Source of the DNA: CBDIHP01 sp965279195
Lineage (GTDB): Bacteria; Planctomycetota; Planctomycetia; Isosphaerales; Isosphaeraceae
Direction of reading: 5' to 3'
Assembly (NCBI GenBank): GCA_965279195.1
Contig: CBDIHP010000037.1
Location: 186,001 to 250,000, forward strand
DNA: 64,000 bases
Under the pieces are notes generated by a model that was not told where the DNA came from, did not search any database, and worked only from the letters and a program-made list of their open reading frames with translations. Every line of letters begins with the position of its first letter. The first letter of the stretch is position 1. This document shows, one piece after another, positions 51,338 through 59,542 of the stretch. Position numbers and translations under genes: made by a program.

Positions 51338-52561
51338 TTAGTTGAGGAACGGGCCGAGGAAGCCGGTGAAGCCGAGGTTGGGGTTGGTGGTGGTGACGAA
51401 GCTGTTGAACCCGGTCCCGAACGACGGGTTGAAGCCGGGGTCGGTGGTGGTGCCGAATCCGGTGAAGCCCGAGCCGAACCCGCTGTTGAACCCGTTGCCG
51501 AAGTTCGAGTAGGTCGAGCCGATCGGGTTGGTGAAGCCGGTCGTCGGCAGGCTGAAGGTCTGGTCGGCGGGGAGCCCGAACGCGGTCGAGAGGGACGACG
51601 AGGTCGTGTTGAAGGCGTTGGTGAACGCCGTGCCCGAGAGAGTCGAGAAGTCGGTGTTGGTGCCCGAGCCGACCAGGCTGCCCAGCGAATTCGCCAGGCT
51701 GGTGCTCGTCGGCAGGTTGCTGAAGAGCGAGGTCTGGAGCCCAGGTGTGACGTTGGTCGACATGCCCGGGAACAGCGACAGGTTGTTGCCGAGCTGGAAG
51801 GCCACCGTGTTCAACGCGTTGCCGTATTGCGAGGCGAACGCCTGCTGCGCGGCGGCCGTCGAGGTGGTCGAGCCACTGGGGAAGAGGGCCGAGTTGCCGA
51901 CGGTCTGGAACGACGAGGCGAGCGAGCCGAGCGAGTTGCCGTACTGGTTGATGATCTGATTGCCCAGGTACTGCTGGAGCCCGATCCGCTGGCCGCTGGC
52001 GTCGACCGAGTTGCGGTTGAGGCCGGCGTTGTTGAAGTACGTGTTGTAGACGTCGTTCGTCTGCGTGATCGCGCGGTTGAGCTGGTTGTTCACCGCCGTC
52101 CGGAGGGCCTGGGCGGAGCGGGTCTTATTCCCCGACTGCACGATGCCATCGAGGCGGCTGAGGATGCCGTTGGTGTTGTCGCGCAGGAAGGCCTTCTGGA
52201 TGTTCGGGACGAGGCGGTTGCTGGCGTTGGGCAGCAGCGAGGCCGACGCGGTCATGCGGATCACGTCGGCGTTGATGATGCCGTTGAGCCGGTTGCGGAA
52301 GTCGTTGAGCTGCTGGGTCGTGGGTTGCTGGCCGTTGGCGTAGAGGTTTGCGATCTCGCTGTTGACCGTGACGCGGAGGTCATTGTTGATCGTGCGCAAC
52401 TGGGTCCGGTAGGCCTGCCGCACCTGGTTGGCGGTCATGCCGGACTGGACGCTCGCCTGGAGCTGCTGAGCCCCCGCGCCGTTGAGCACGACGCGTTCTT
52501 CGAGCGGCTGGGTGTCGAGGTTCGGACGGAACGCGCGTCGGTTCGCTCTCTGGCTGATCAT
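51338..52561 (-). CDS. Asn/Gly/Phe-rich surface-type protein, unknown function
   Basis: A 407-residue protein. The N-terminus MISQRANRRAFRPNLDTQPL is followed by EERVVLNGAG, resembling the LEPR-XLL-type N-terminal region seen in planctomycete surface proteins. The middle is helical and Asn/Gln-rich, with phrases such as LRTAVNNQLNRAITQTNDVY. The C-terminal ~60 residues are Gly/Phe/Asn repeats (SNFGNGFNSGFGSGF). No cysteine is seen. It is probably secreted by a lineage-specific route. The ATG at 52561 is the natural start of the conserved N-terminus. Confidence 0.8.
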   Translation of the reverse strand: MISQRANRRAFRPNLDTQPLEERVVLNGAGAQQLQASVQSGMTANQVRQAYRTQLRTINNDLRVTVNSEIANLYANGQQPTTQQLNDFRNRLNGIINADVIRMTASASLLPNASNRLVPNIQKAFLRDNTNGILSRLDGIVQSGNKTRSAQALRTAVNNQLNRAITQTNDVYNTYFNNAGLNRNSVDASGQRIGLQQYLGNQIINQYGNSLGSLASSFQTVGNSALFPSGSTTSTAAAQQAFASQYGNALNTVAFQLGNNLSLFPGMSTNVTPGLQTSLFSNLPTSTSLANSLGSLVGSGTNTDFSTLSGTAFTNAFNTTSSSLSTAFGLPADQTFSLPTTGFTNPIGSTYSNFGNGFNSGFGSGFTGFGTTTDPGFNPSFGTGFNSFVTTTNPNLGFTGFLGPFLN

Positions 52562-52757
52562 GGGACCGGATTCCTGGGTTCGGGTTCGAGGTGGGCCGAA
52601 AGGCGTGCGGGACGTCCGTTTCCCCCGCCCTGAACCCCAGGCACCCCGCATGCCGCCGTCCTCGCACGCGGGGCGAATCCAGTTAGATTCTCAGAAATCA
52701 GCATCAAGTTGCGCGTCTTTGGAGTCCGCAGGGTGCGCGTCGCGGCGCACCCTGCCA

Positions 52758-54209
52758 TCACTCCTGCTCGCCCCAGACGGCCGGGGCCTTGAAGCCCCGG
52801 GGCGCGGGCCTGGCCCTGGGGGCGACGGCCTGGGCGGCGAGGGCGTCGTAGCGTTTGCGGAGTTCGGCGGTCTTCGCGGGCTGCTTCGCCGACAGGTCGG
52901 TGGTCTCGTAGGGGTCGGCCTTGAGGTCGAAGAGCTGGAGGGCGTCGCCTCCCCGAGCGGCGGCCTTCTTGCGCTTCGCCTTGGCCTGGGCCTTCGGCTG
53001 CGGGGCGGGCTCCTCGTCGACGTCGTTGCCGTCGCCGGCACCGTTGGCGCGGACGATCAGCTTCCAGTCGCCCACGCGGATGGCCCCGGCGTTGGGCGCG
53101 GTGTTGAGCAGGATCTCGTCGTGCGGGCCCGGCTTGCCTTCGACGATCGAGGGCCATGCGTCGCGGCCGTCGAGCGGCGAGGGCTGTTCGAGCGAGGCCC
53201 CGGCGAGCCTCAGCAGGGTGGGGAACCAGTCGACGATGTGCAGCGGGGCGTCGACGACGCTCCCCGGCTTGATGCGTCCGTCCCAGGTGGCGAACGCCGG
53301 CACCCGGACGCCCCCCTCGTAGAGCGTGGCCTTCGCGCCCCGGAGCGGGCCGTTGCTCGTGACCTTGCCCGGAGAGGGGCCGCCGTTGTCGCTGGAGAAC
53401 ACGATCAGCGTATCCTTGCGCATCCCGGCGGCGTCGATCGCCTCGACGACCTTGCCCACCGCCTCGTCCATCGCCGCGAGCATCCCGGCGTAGGTCCGGC
53501 GGGGCTCGGGCAGGTCCGCAAACGGGACCTTGTACGACTCCGGCACCTGGTGGGGGGCGTGCACGGCGTTGAAGGGGACGTAGAGGAACAACGGCTTCGA
53601 CCTGTCCCGGGTCTGGATCAGCCGGACGGCCTCCTTCGCGATCAGGTGGGTCGAGTAGCCCTCATCCCGGTTGACCTTGTCGTCGCGGTGCCAGTCGAAG
53701 CCGCCGTCGCGGATGTGCGTGAAGTAGTCCAGCGCGCCGTTGTAGTGGCCGTACTGGTGGTCGAAGCCACGCCTGGTCGGGAGGTAGGCGGGCTGGAAGT
53801 GGCCGAGGTGCCACTTGCCCACGATGGCCGTCTCGTAGCCGGCCGAATGGAGCGCGGCCGGGAGCGTGCGCTCCTCCAGGGGCAGGCCGTACTGCGCCCA
53901 GGGGCGGACGACCCCCACCTGGAGCCCGTGCCGCATCGGATACCGGCCGGTCATCAGCGCGGCGCGGGTCGGGGAGCACACCGGCTGGACGTAGAACTGC
54001 TCCAGCCGCGCGCCCGAGGCCGCGAGCCTGTCCAGGTGCGGGGTCTTCAACTCCGACTTGTGCCAGCCGACGTCCCCCCAGCCGAGGTCGTCGGCGAGCA
54101 GGTACACGATATTCGGCCGGGGCGCCCTGGCGGCGTCCTCCGCCCGCAACGGGCCCGCCGCGATCGCCAGCAGCCCCAACGTGAGCAACGACCAGCCGCA
54201 AGTTCGCAT
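52758..54209 (-). CDS. Type I sulfatase (arylsulfatase family)
   Basis: A 483-residue protein with a signal peptide (SLLTLGLLAIAAGPLRAED). The metal-site aspartates are in LLADDLGWGD (D40/D41). The formylglycine motif is CSPTR at 78-82, followed by ALMTGRY. The substrate-site segment AIVGKWHLGH and the late FSSDNGGPS complete the family pattern. It hydrolyses sulfate esters, probably of algal or animal polysaccharides, and needs an FGE-type maturation enzyme encoded elsewhere. I chose ATG 54209, with AGGGA six bases upstream, over ATG 54215. Confidence 0.95.
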   Translation of the reverse strand: MRTCGWSLLTLGLLAIAAGPLRAEDAARAPRPNIVYLLADDLGWGDVGWHKSELKTPHLDRLAASGARLEQFYVQPVCSPTRAALMTGRYPMRHGLQVGVVRPWAQYGLPLEERTLPAALHSAGYETAIVGKWHLGHFQPAYLPTRRGFDHQYGHYNGALDYFTHIRDGGFDWHRDDKVNRDEGYSTHLIAKEAVRLIQTRDRSKPLFLYVPFNAVHAPHQVPESYKVPFADLPEPRRTYAGMLAAMDEAVGKVVEAIDAAGMRKDTLIVFSSDNGGPSPGKVTSNGPLRGAKATLYEGGVRVPAFATWDGRIKPGSVVDAPLHIVDWFPTLLRLAGASLEQPSPLDGRDAWPSIVEGKPGPHDEILLNTAPNAGAIRVGDWKLIVRANGAGDGNDVDEEPAPQPKAQAKAKRKKAAARGGDALQLFDLKADPYETTDLSAKQPAKTAELRKRYDALAAQAVAPRARPAPRGFKAPAVWGEQE

Positions 54210-54439
54210 GTGCATTCCCTGGAATGAGCGGAGGGATTCGGTCGGCGACGGGGCCATGCCCGGCACAGAGAGTACAGGGGCGGCCCGGGCGATATCAAAC
54301 CCCGCAACCCGCACGGGGGATCGCCAAGAGGCCCCGTCCGCCCGGCGGGGTGCTTCTCGCGGGGGCCGGCGTTGACGTATGATGTGGCCCCTGACACGAG
54401 ACGCCCGAGCCTCCGACCGAGCCGACCGAGCCGCGACGC

Positions 54440-55507
54440 ATGCCCGAAACCAACGCCACGCGCCAACCTTCCGAGGATTCCCCGTTCGTCCGGGCCTGCC
54501 GTCGCCTGCCGACCGACGTCACCCCCGTCTGGCTGATGCGCCAGGCCGGCCGGTACATGCCCGAGTACCGCGAGGTCCGGGCGAAGGTCTCGTTCCTGGA
54601 ACTCTGCCACGACCCCGACCTGGCGACCGAGGTCACCGTCACCGCCGCCGAGATCCTCGGGGTCGACGCCGCCATCCTCTTCGCCGACATCCTCCTGATC
54701 CTCCAGCCGCTCGGCTTCGACCTCGAATTCGCCAAGGGCGAGGGGCCGATCATCCACAACCCGATCCGGGAAGGGTCGGACGTCGATCGCGTCGTCCCGC
54801 TGGAAACCAACGAGCCGCTCGACTACGTCGCGCAGGCCGTCGGGCAGATCCGGAGGGCGTTGAACCCGAAGACGCCGCTCATCGGCTTCGCCGGCGCCCC
54901 GTTCACCCTCGCCTGCTATGCCATCGAGGGGGGCGGCTCGCGGCATTACGAGAAGGCGAAGGCCTTCATGTACAAGGACCAGGGGGCCTGGGACGCCCTG
55001 ATGACGAAGCTGGTCGACGGCACCGCGATCTACCTCAACGCCCAGGCCGAGGCCGGTGCCCAGGTGCTGCAGCTCTTCGATAGCTGGGTCGGCAATCTCG
55101 CGCCGAGCGACTATCGCCAGTTCGTCCAGCCGCACATGACCAGGCTGTTCCAGAAGCTCAATCCCGACGTCCCCGCGATCCACTTCGGCACCGACACCAC
55201 GACCCTGCTGGAACTCCAGCGCGACGCCGGCGGGCACGTCATCGGCCTGGACTGGCGGGTCGAGCTCGACGAGGCCTGGGATCGCCTCGGGCCGGGCGTG
55301 GCGGTTCAGGGGAACCTCGACCCGACCGTGCTGTTCGCCCCGATGCCCGAGATCGAGCGCCGGACGGCCCGGATCCTCGACCAGGCGGCGGGCCGCCCCG
55401 GCCACATCTTCAACCTCGGCCACGGGATCCTGCCGCACACCCCGGTCGACCACGTCGTCCGTCTGGTCGACTTCGTGCACAACTACAAGGCGAAGTCCCG
55501 GGCCTGA
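54440..55507 (+). CDS. hemE: Uroporphyrinogen decarboxylase
   Basis: A 355-residue protein with HemE signatures: PVWLMRQAGRYMPEYR, ILFADILLILQPLG, FAGAPFTLACYAIEGG, LQLFDSWVGNLAP and NLGHGILPHTPVDHV. It decarboxylates uroporphyrinogen III to coproporphyrinogen III in the cytoplasm. Length is normal. It is first in a three-gene same-strand heme cluster; hemH follows after 83 bp. Confidence 0.97.
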   Translation: MPETNATRQPSEDSPFVRACRRLPTDVTPVWLMRQAGRYMPEYREVRAKVSFLELCHDPDLATEVTVTAAEILGVDAAILFADILLILQPLGFDLEFAKGEGPIIHNPIREGSDVDRVVPLETNEPLDYVAQAVGQIRRALNPKTPLIGFAGAPFTLACYAIEGGGSRHYEKAKAFMYKDQGAWDALMTKLVDGTAIYLNAQAEAGAQVLQLFDSWVGNLAPSDYRQFVQPHMTRLFQKLNPDVPAIHFGTDTTTLLELQRDAGGHVIGLDWRVELDEAWDRLGPGVAVQGNLDPTVLFAPMPEIERRTARILDQAAGRPGHIFNLGHGILPHTPVDHVVRLVDFVHNYKAKSRA

Positions 55508-55590
55508 CCTGACCGGCCGTTGACCGCCCGGTTAAAATACCCCTTTCCGACGACCGCCCGCGCGCCGAATCCAACGACCGAAGCTCGCCC

Positions 55591-56547
55591 ATGACCACCA
55601 CCTCCGCCCCATATGACAGCATCCTCCTCATGGCCTACGGCGCCCCCGAGCGCCTTGAGGACGTGCGGCCGTTCCTCGACAACGTCCTGCGGGGCCTCCC
55701 GGTCCCGAAGGAGCGGTACGAGACGGTGGTCCACCACTACGAGGTCCTCGGCGGCAAGAGCCCGCTCAACGAGCTGACCGCCCTCCAGGCCCAGGGGCTC
55801 GCGAGGCTCCTGGAGCAGGACGGCCCCGCGCTGCCGGTCTACGTCGGCATGCGGTTCGCAAAGCCCTACATGTTCACGGCGATCCGCGACCTGATCCGGG
55901 ACGGCCGGAAGCGGACCATCGGGATCATCCTGGCCCCCTACCGCAGCGAGCCGAGTTTCGAGAAGTATCAGGAGACGGTGCAGGAGGTCCTCGACGCCGC
56001 CGGCCCCGAGGTCGCCCCCCGGATCGACTTCGTCGAGCCCTGGTTCGACCAGCCCCGGTTCGCCGAGGCCCAGGCGGATCAGATCCGCAAGGCGCTCGAG
56101 ACCATCCCGGCCGAGCGTCGCGACGCCGCCCCGTTGATCTTCACCGCCCACAGCATCCCGCTGCGGGTGGCGAACAAATGCCCGTATGTCCAGCAGATCG
56201 AGTATTGCTGCGACGCCGTCGGAAAGCTCCTGGGCGGCCGGACCTGGCAGCTCGCCTGGCAGTCCCGCAGCGGCAACCCGCGCGACCCCTGGCTGGAGCC
56301 GGACGTGAACGCGATCCTGCCCGAACTCAAGGAGAAGGGTGCGACGGATGTCGTGCTTTGTCCGATCGGCTTCATTTCGGATCACGTCGAAGTAATGTAT
56401 GATCTGGACCTGGAGGCCGCGCAGGTCTGCAAGGAGCTGGGCCTGAACCTGGCCAGGGCCGGGACGGTCAACGACCACCCGGTCTTCATCCGGGGGCTGG
56501 CCGAGCTGGTCCGGGGCAAGATCGCCGAGGCGACCGCCGCGGGCTGA
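55591..56547 (+). CDS. hemH: Ferrochelatase
   Basis: A 318-residue protein of the HemH/CpfC family. Diagnostic features: SILLMAYGAPERLEDV, HYEVLGGKSPLNELT, LIFTAHSIPLRVA (catalytic His) and CPIGFISDHVEVMYDLD (Glu/His). It inserts iron into a porphyrin. Its size and position between hemE and hemY resemble monoderm gene order, where the enzyme uses coproporphyrin, but substrate choice cannot be read from the sequence. Confidence 0.96.
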   Translation: MTTTSAPYDSILLMAYGAPERLEDVRPFLDNVLRGLPVPKERYETVVHHYEVLGGKSPLNELTALQAQGLARLLEQDGPALPVYVGMRFAKPYMFTAIRDLIRDGRKRTIGIILAPYRSEPSFEKYQETVQEVLDAAGPEVAPRIDFVEPWFDQPRFAEAQADQIRKALETIPAERRDAAPLIFTAHSIPLRVANKCPYVQQIEYCCDAVGKLLGGRTWQLAWQSRSGNPRDPWLEPDVNAILPELKEKGATDVVLCPIGFISDHVEVMYDLDLEAAQVCKELGLNLARAGTVNDHPVFIRGLAELVRGKIAEATAAG

Positions 56548-56637
56548 GTCGGGTGTGGTCTCGGGGCGGCCTTCGGCAACCCATCGCCCCGGCGGGAGAC
56601 GGGCGCGAGAGCGGGCAGACACGATCGGATCGGGACG

Positions 56638-58146
56638 ATGGACGGCGCGAGTCGAGAGAACGGTTGGACGGCCCCGGCGGATCGCACCTCGCGGGCCGAC
56701 CGGGTCGTCGTGATCGGCGGCGGGCTCAGCGGGCTCACCGCCGCCCACCGCCTCGTCACCCGGGCGAAGGCCGCCAGGCGGAACGTCGAGGTCACCATCC
56801 TCGAATCCCGGGACCGCGTCGGCGGCGCCGTCTGGACCACCCGGCTCGACGGCGGCTTCACCGTCGAAGGCGGGGCCGACTCGTTCATCACCAACAAGCC
56901 CTGGGCCCTGGAACTCTGCCACGAGCTGGGACTCTCCGACCAGCTCATCAGCATGGATTCCGCCAACCGCCGCTCCTTCGTCGTCCGCGAGGGCAAGCTC
57001 CACCCGGTGCCCGAGGGCTTCGTGCTCATGGCGCCGAACCGCCTGGCCCCGATCCTGACCACGCCCATCCTGTCGCTCCGGGGCAAGCTCCGGATGCTCA
57101 TGGACCTGGTCATCCCCCGGAAGACGGACGACTCCGACGAGAGCCTCTCGTCGTTCGTCAAGCGACGGTTCGGCCGCGAGGCGCTGGAACGCCTGGTGCA
57201 GCCGCTCGTCGGCGGCATCTACACCGCCGACCCCGCCGAGCTGAGCCTCAGGGCCACGCTGCCGCAGTTCCCCCAGATGGAGAAGACCCACGGCAGCCTG
57301 ATCCGCGCGGCCTTGTCGCAGGCGAGGGCGAACCGGGCGGTCGAGAAGAACGCCTCCGGCGCCCGTTACGGCCTCTTCGCCAGCCTTGCCGGGGGCATGG
57401 ACACCCTGGCGAAGACGCTCGCCTCCAGCCTGCCGCCGGGCGTGATCCGGCTGAATACTTCCGTCCGGCGCCTGACGCGGCTCGACGGCAATCGCGAGAT
57501 CCCCTGGCGGGTCGAGCTGCTCGATGGGCCCCCGATCGACGCCTCGGGCGTGATCGTCTCGACCGAGGCCCACTCGGCCGCGCGCCTGCTGGACGGAGTC
57601 GACCCCGACCTGGCGCTCCACTTGCGGTCGATCCCCTACGCCTCCTCGGCCATCGCCGTCGTGGGCTACCGCCGCGACCAGGTGGCGCACCCGCTCGACG
57701 GGTTCGGGCTGGTCGTGCCGGCGATCGAGAACCGGCAAATCCTGGCGGTCTCGTTCCTGAGCGTGAAATTCCCGACCCGCGCCCCGAGCGGGACGGCCGT
57801 GTTCCGTGTCTTCGTGGGCGGGGCCACCCAGCCCGAGCTGTTCGACCTGGACGACGCGGCGATCTCCGCGATCGTCCGCAAGGAGCTGGGCGAGTTGCTG
57901 GGGGCCTCGGGCGAACCCCTGTTCCTCACCGTCGAGCGGCACAACCGGGCGATGCCCCAGTACACCCTGGGGCACATGGACCGGGTGGCCGCGATCGAGG
58001 AGCGGCTGGGCCGGCACCCGAGGCTGCTCCTGGCGGGCAACGCCTATCACGGGGTGGGCGTCCCCGACGTCGTCCACTCCGGCCAGCAAGCCGGCGATGC
58101 CCTGCTCGCCGCCCTGGCCGACGCCCAGGCCATCGCCGCCGCCTGA
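56638..58146 (+). CDS. hemY: Protoporphyrinogen/coproporphyrinogen oxidase (HemY type)
   Basis: A 502-residue flavoprotein. The FAD-binding fold is VVVIGGGLSGLTAAHRL with ILESRDRVGGAVWTT, and the C-terminal FAD segment is LLLAGNAYHGVGVPDVV. The protein matches the oxygen-dependent HemY family, which oxidises proto- or coproporphyrinogen. About 25 extra residues precede the Rossmann fold. It follows hemH by 90 bp and probably shares its transcript. Confidence 0.95.
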   Translation: MDGASRENGWTAPADRTSRADRVVVIGGGLSGLTAAHRLVTRAKAARRNVEVTILESRDRVGGAVWTTRLDGGFTVEGGADSFITNKPWALELCHELGLSDQLISMDSANRRSFVVREGKLHPVPEGFVLMAPNRLAPILTTPILSLRGKLRMLMDLVIPRKTDDSDESLSSFVKRRFGREALERLVQPLVGGIYTADPAELSLRATLPQFPQMEKTHGSLIRAALSQARANRAVEKNASGARYGLFASLAGGMDTLAKTLASSLPPGVIRLNTSVRRLTRLDGNREIPWRVELLDGPPIDASGVIVSTEAHSAARLLDGVDPDLALHLRSIPYASSAIAVVGYRRDQVAHPLDGFGLVVPAIENRQILAVSFLSVKFPTRAPSGTAVFRVFVGGATQPELFDLDDAAISAIVRKELGELLGASGEPLFLTVERHNRAMPQYTLGHMDRVAAIEERLGRHPRLLLAGNAYHGVGVPDVVHSGQQAGDALLAALADAQAIAAA

Positions 58147-58154
58147 AACGACAG

Positions 58155-58240
58155 GGGTGATGAGGCATGGGTCATGGGTGAGACGGACGCGGGGATTCGC
58201 CGCCTTTCTTCTCCCATCGACCATCACCCATCCCCCATCC
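58155..58240. repeat. Imperfect inverted repeat, ATGGGTGATGG family
   Basis: GGGTGATGAGGCATGGGTCA near 58155-58174 and ATCGACCATCACCCATCCCC near 58216-58235 are imperfect inverted partners. The same vocabulary bounds the repeat at 10418-10678 and occurs near 19541 and 44164. It sits after hemY. Confidence 0.45.
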
Positions 58241-58259
58241 GGCTTCCGAGGAGGATCCC

Positions 58260-58610
58260 GTGGCCGCCCGACGCCCCGATCCCGACGCCCGCGAGGTCGC
58301 CCGCGTCGAGGGACTGTTCGCACCCACCGAGGCCGCACGCGCGGAGGAGTTCCTGGCCCGCTGCGTGCCCGGCTCGACCTGGCGCGTCCTGATCCGGACG
58401 GCGAACGTCGAGGGCCGGCTCATCCGCCGCGCGCCCCTGGGCACGTTCAAGGAGACCGACTGCACCTGCCTGAGCCTCCGCCTGGCCCTGCCCGTCCCCG
58501 TCGAGCCCGGCCTGCGGATCGCCATCGAGGCCGACGACGAGCCCGGCCTCTCCGCCACCGGCGTCGTCCGCCCCTGGCCCACCGGCGGCTCGATCGTGCC
58601 GGGCGGTTGA
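58260..58610 (+). CDS. Small beta-rich hypothetical protein
   Basis: A 116-residue protein. The first half is helical (VARVEGLFAPTEAARAEEFL). The second half is beta-rich (TWRVLIRTANVEGRLIRRAP, then LSLRLALPVPVEPGLRIAIE), with a glycine-rich end. The second half resembles a small barrel such as an EF-Tu domain-2-like or PilZ-like fold, but motifs are absent. The GTG at 58260 has a good GAGGAG seven bases upstream, which supports expression. Function is unknown. Confidence 0.75.
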   Translation: MAARRPDPDAREVARVEGLFAPTEAARAEEFLARCVPGSTWRVLIRTANVEGRLIRRAPLGTFKETDCTCLSLRLALPVPVEPGLRIAIEADDEPGLSATGVVRPWPTGGSIVPGG

Positions 58611-58691
58611 GCCGAGCCTCCGGGCGTGTTAAACAGGGAGGCGACCATCCCACCGCCTCCCTCCCGCCGCCCTCGTCCGGAGCCTACCCCC

Positions 58692-59342
58692 ATGCGCCTG
58701 CGACTCGCGTCCCTGGCCCTCCTGCTGACTGTCGGGTTCGCCGCTGCCGCGCCTCCGGGCGACCCCGAGGACGGCTTCGTTTCGCTGTTCGACGGCAAGA
58801 CTCTCAACGGCTGGAAGCGGATCGCTGGCAAGAAGGCCGACGCGTTCGGGGTCGAGAATGGCCTGCTCGTCAGCCACGGCGAGGGGGGCGGCTGGCTGGG
58901 GACGACCAAGCCCCATGCCGACTTCGTCTTCAAGTTCGACTTCAAGTTGAGCCCCGAGAGCAATTCCGGCATCTACCTCCGCGCCCCGGATGACGACTCG
59001 CACATCTCCCGCACCGGCATGGAGATCCAGCTCCTCGACGACCCCCATCCGCGCTACAAGACCATCAAGGACTGGCAGAGGACCGGCGCGATCTATCACG
59101 TCGCCCCGCCCAAGCCCGGGCACCTCAAGCCGGTCGGCGAGTGGAACAGCATGGAGATCCTCGCCCAGGGGCCGCATGTCGTCATCAAGCTCAACGGCGC
59201 CGTGGTCGTGGACGATCAGATCGACAAGCACCCCGATCTCGCCGCCGAGCACACCGGCCTCTCCCGCAAGACCGGCCTGCTGGGCCTCCAGTCGCACAAC
59301 GGCCGGGTCGAGTTCCGCAACCTGCGGATCAAGGATCTTTGA
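58692..59342 (+). CDS. Secreted DUF1080 / 3-keto-disaccharide hydrolase domain protein
   Basis: A 216-residue protein. A signal peptide (LASLALLLTVGFAAAAP) is followed by a single DUF1080 domain: FVSLFDGKTLNGWKRIAGKK, SPESNSGIYLRAPDDDSH, EIQLLDDPHPRYK and TGLLGLQSHNGRVEFRNLRI. It is a shorter paralogue of the protein at 18779. Members act on 3-keto-glycosides or bind glycans. I chose ATG 58692, directly before the signal peptide; an in-frame ATG at 58626 would add a Pro-rich non-coding-like stretch. Confidence 0.92.
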   Translation: MRLRLASLALLLTVGFAAAAPPGDPEDGFVSLFDGKTLNGWKRIAGKKADAFGVENGLLVSHGEGGGWLGTTKPHADFVFKFDFKLSPESNSGIYLRAPDDDSHISRTGMEIQLLDDPHPRYKTIKDWQRTGAIYHVAPPKPGHLKPVGEWNSMEILAQGPHVVIKLNGAVVVDDQIDKHPDLAAEHTGLSRKTGLLGLQSHNGRVEFRNLRIKDL

Positions 59343-59400
59343 TCCCGGCCCCGGCTGGATCAAGACGACCGGCGAGCGTCGAACCGGGCGCGGGTCGAAC

Positions 59401-59519
59401 GCGCTCGGCGCGGGTCTCCCGACCCCGCCCTTGCCCTCGCCTCCCCATACCGCATGACCGGGGCTCCAGACCCGTTGCGATGGGACCAGGAAACGGGTCT
59501 GGAGGCCCGCGCCCAGCGC
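59401..59519. repeat. Nested inverted repeat
   Basis: Outer arms 59401-59424 and 59496-59519 are 24-bp near-complements (left begins GCGCTCGGCGCGGGTCTCCC; three mismatches). The inner hairpin is TCCAGACCCGTT (59465-59476) with AACGGGTCTGGA (59492-59503). It lies between two same-strand genes and resembles the other palindromic families in organisation, but not in sequence. Confidence 0.6.
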
Positions 59520-59542
59520 TCGCGCTTCGACATTGAGGTCAA

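Noticed and set aside
55483..58338. A 951-codon open frame on the reverse strand opposite hemE-hemH-hemY
   Set aside because: Its translation is Arg/Gly/Val/Asp-rich without domains and mirrors the codon pattern of the strong forward genes; it is a GC-driven shadow.
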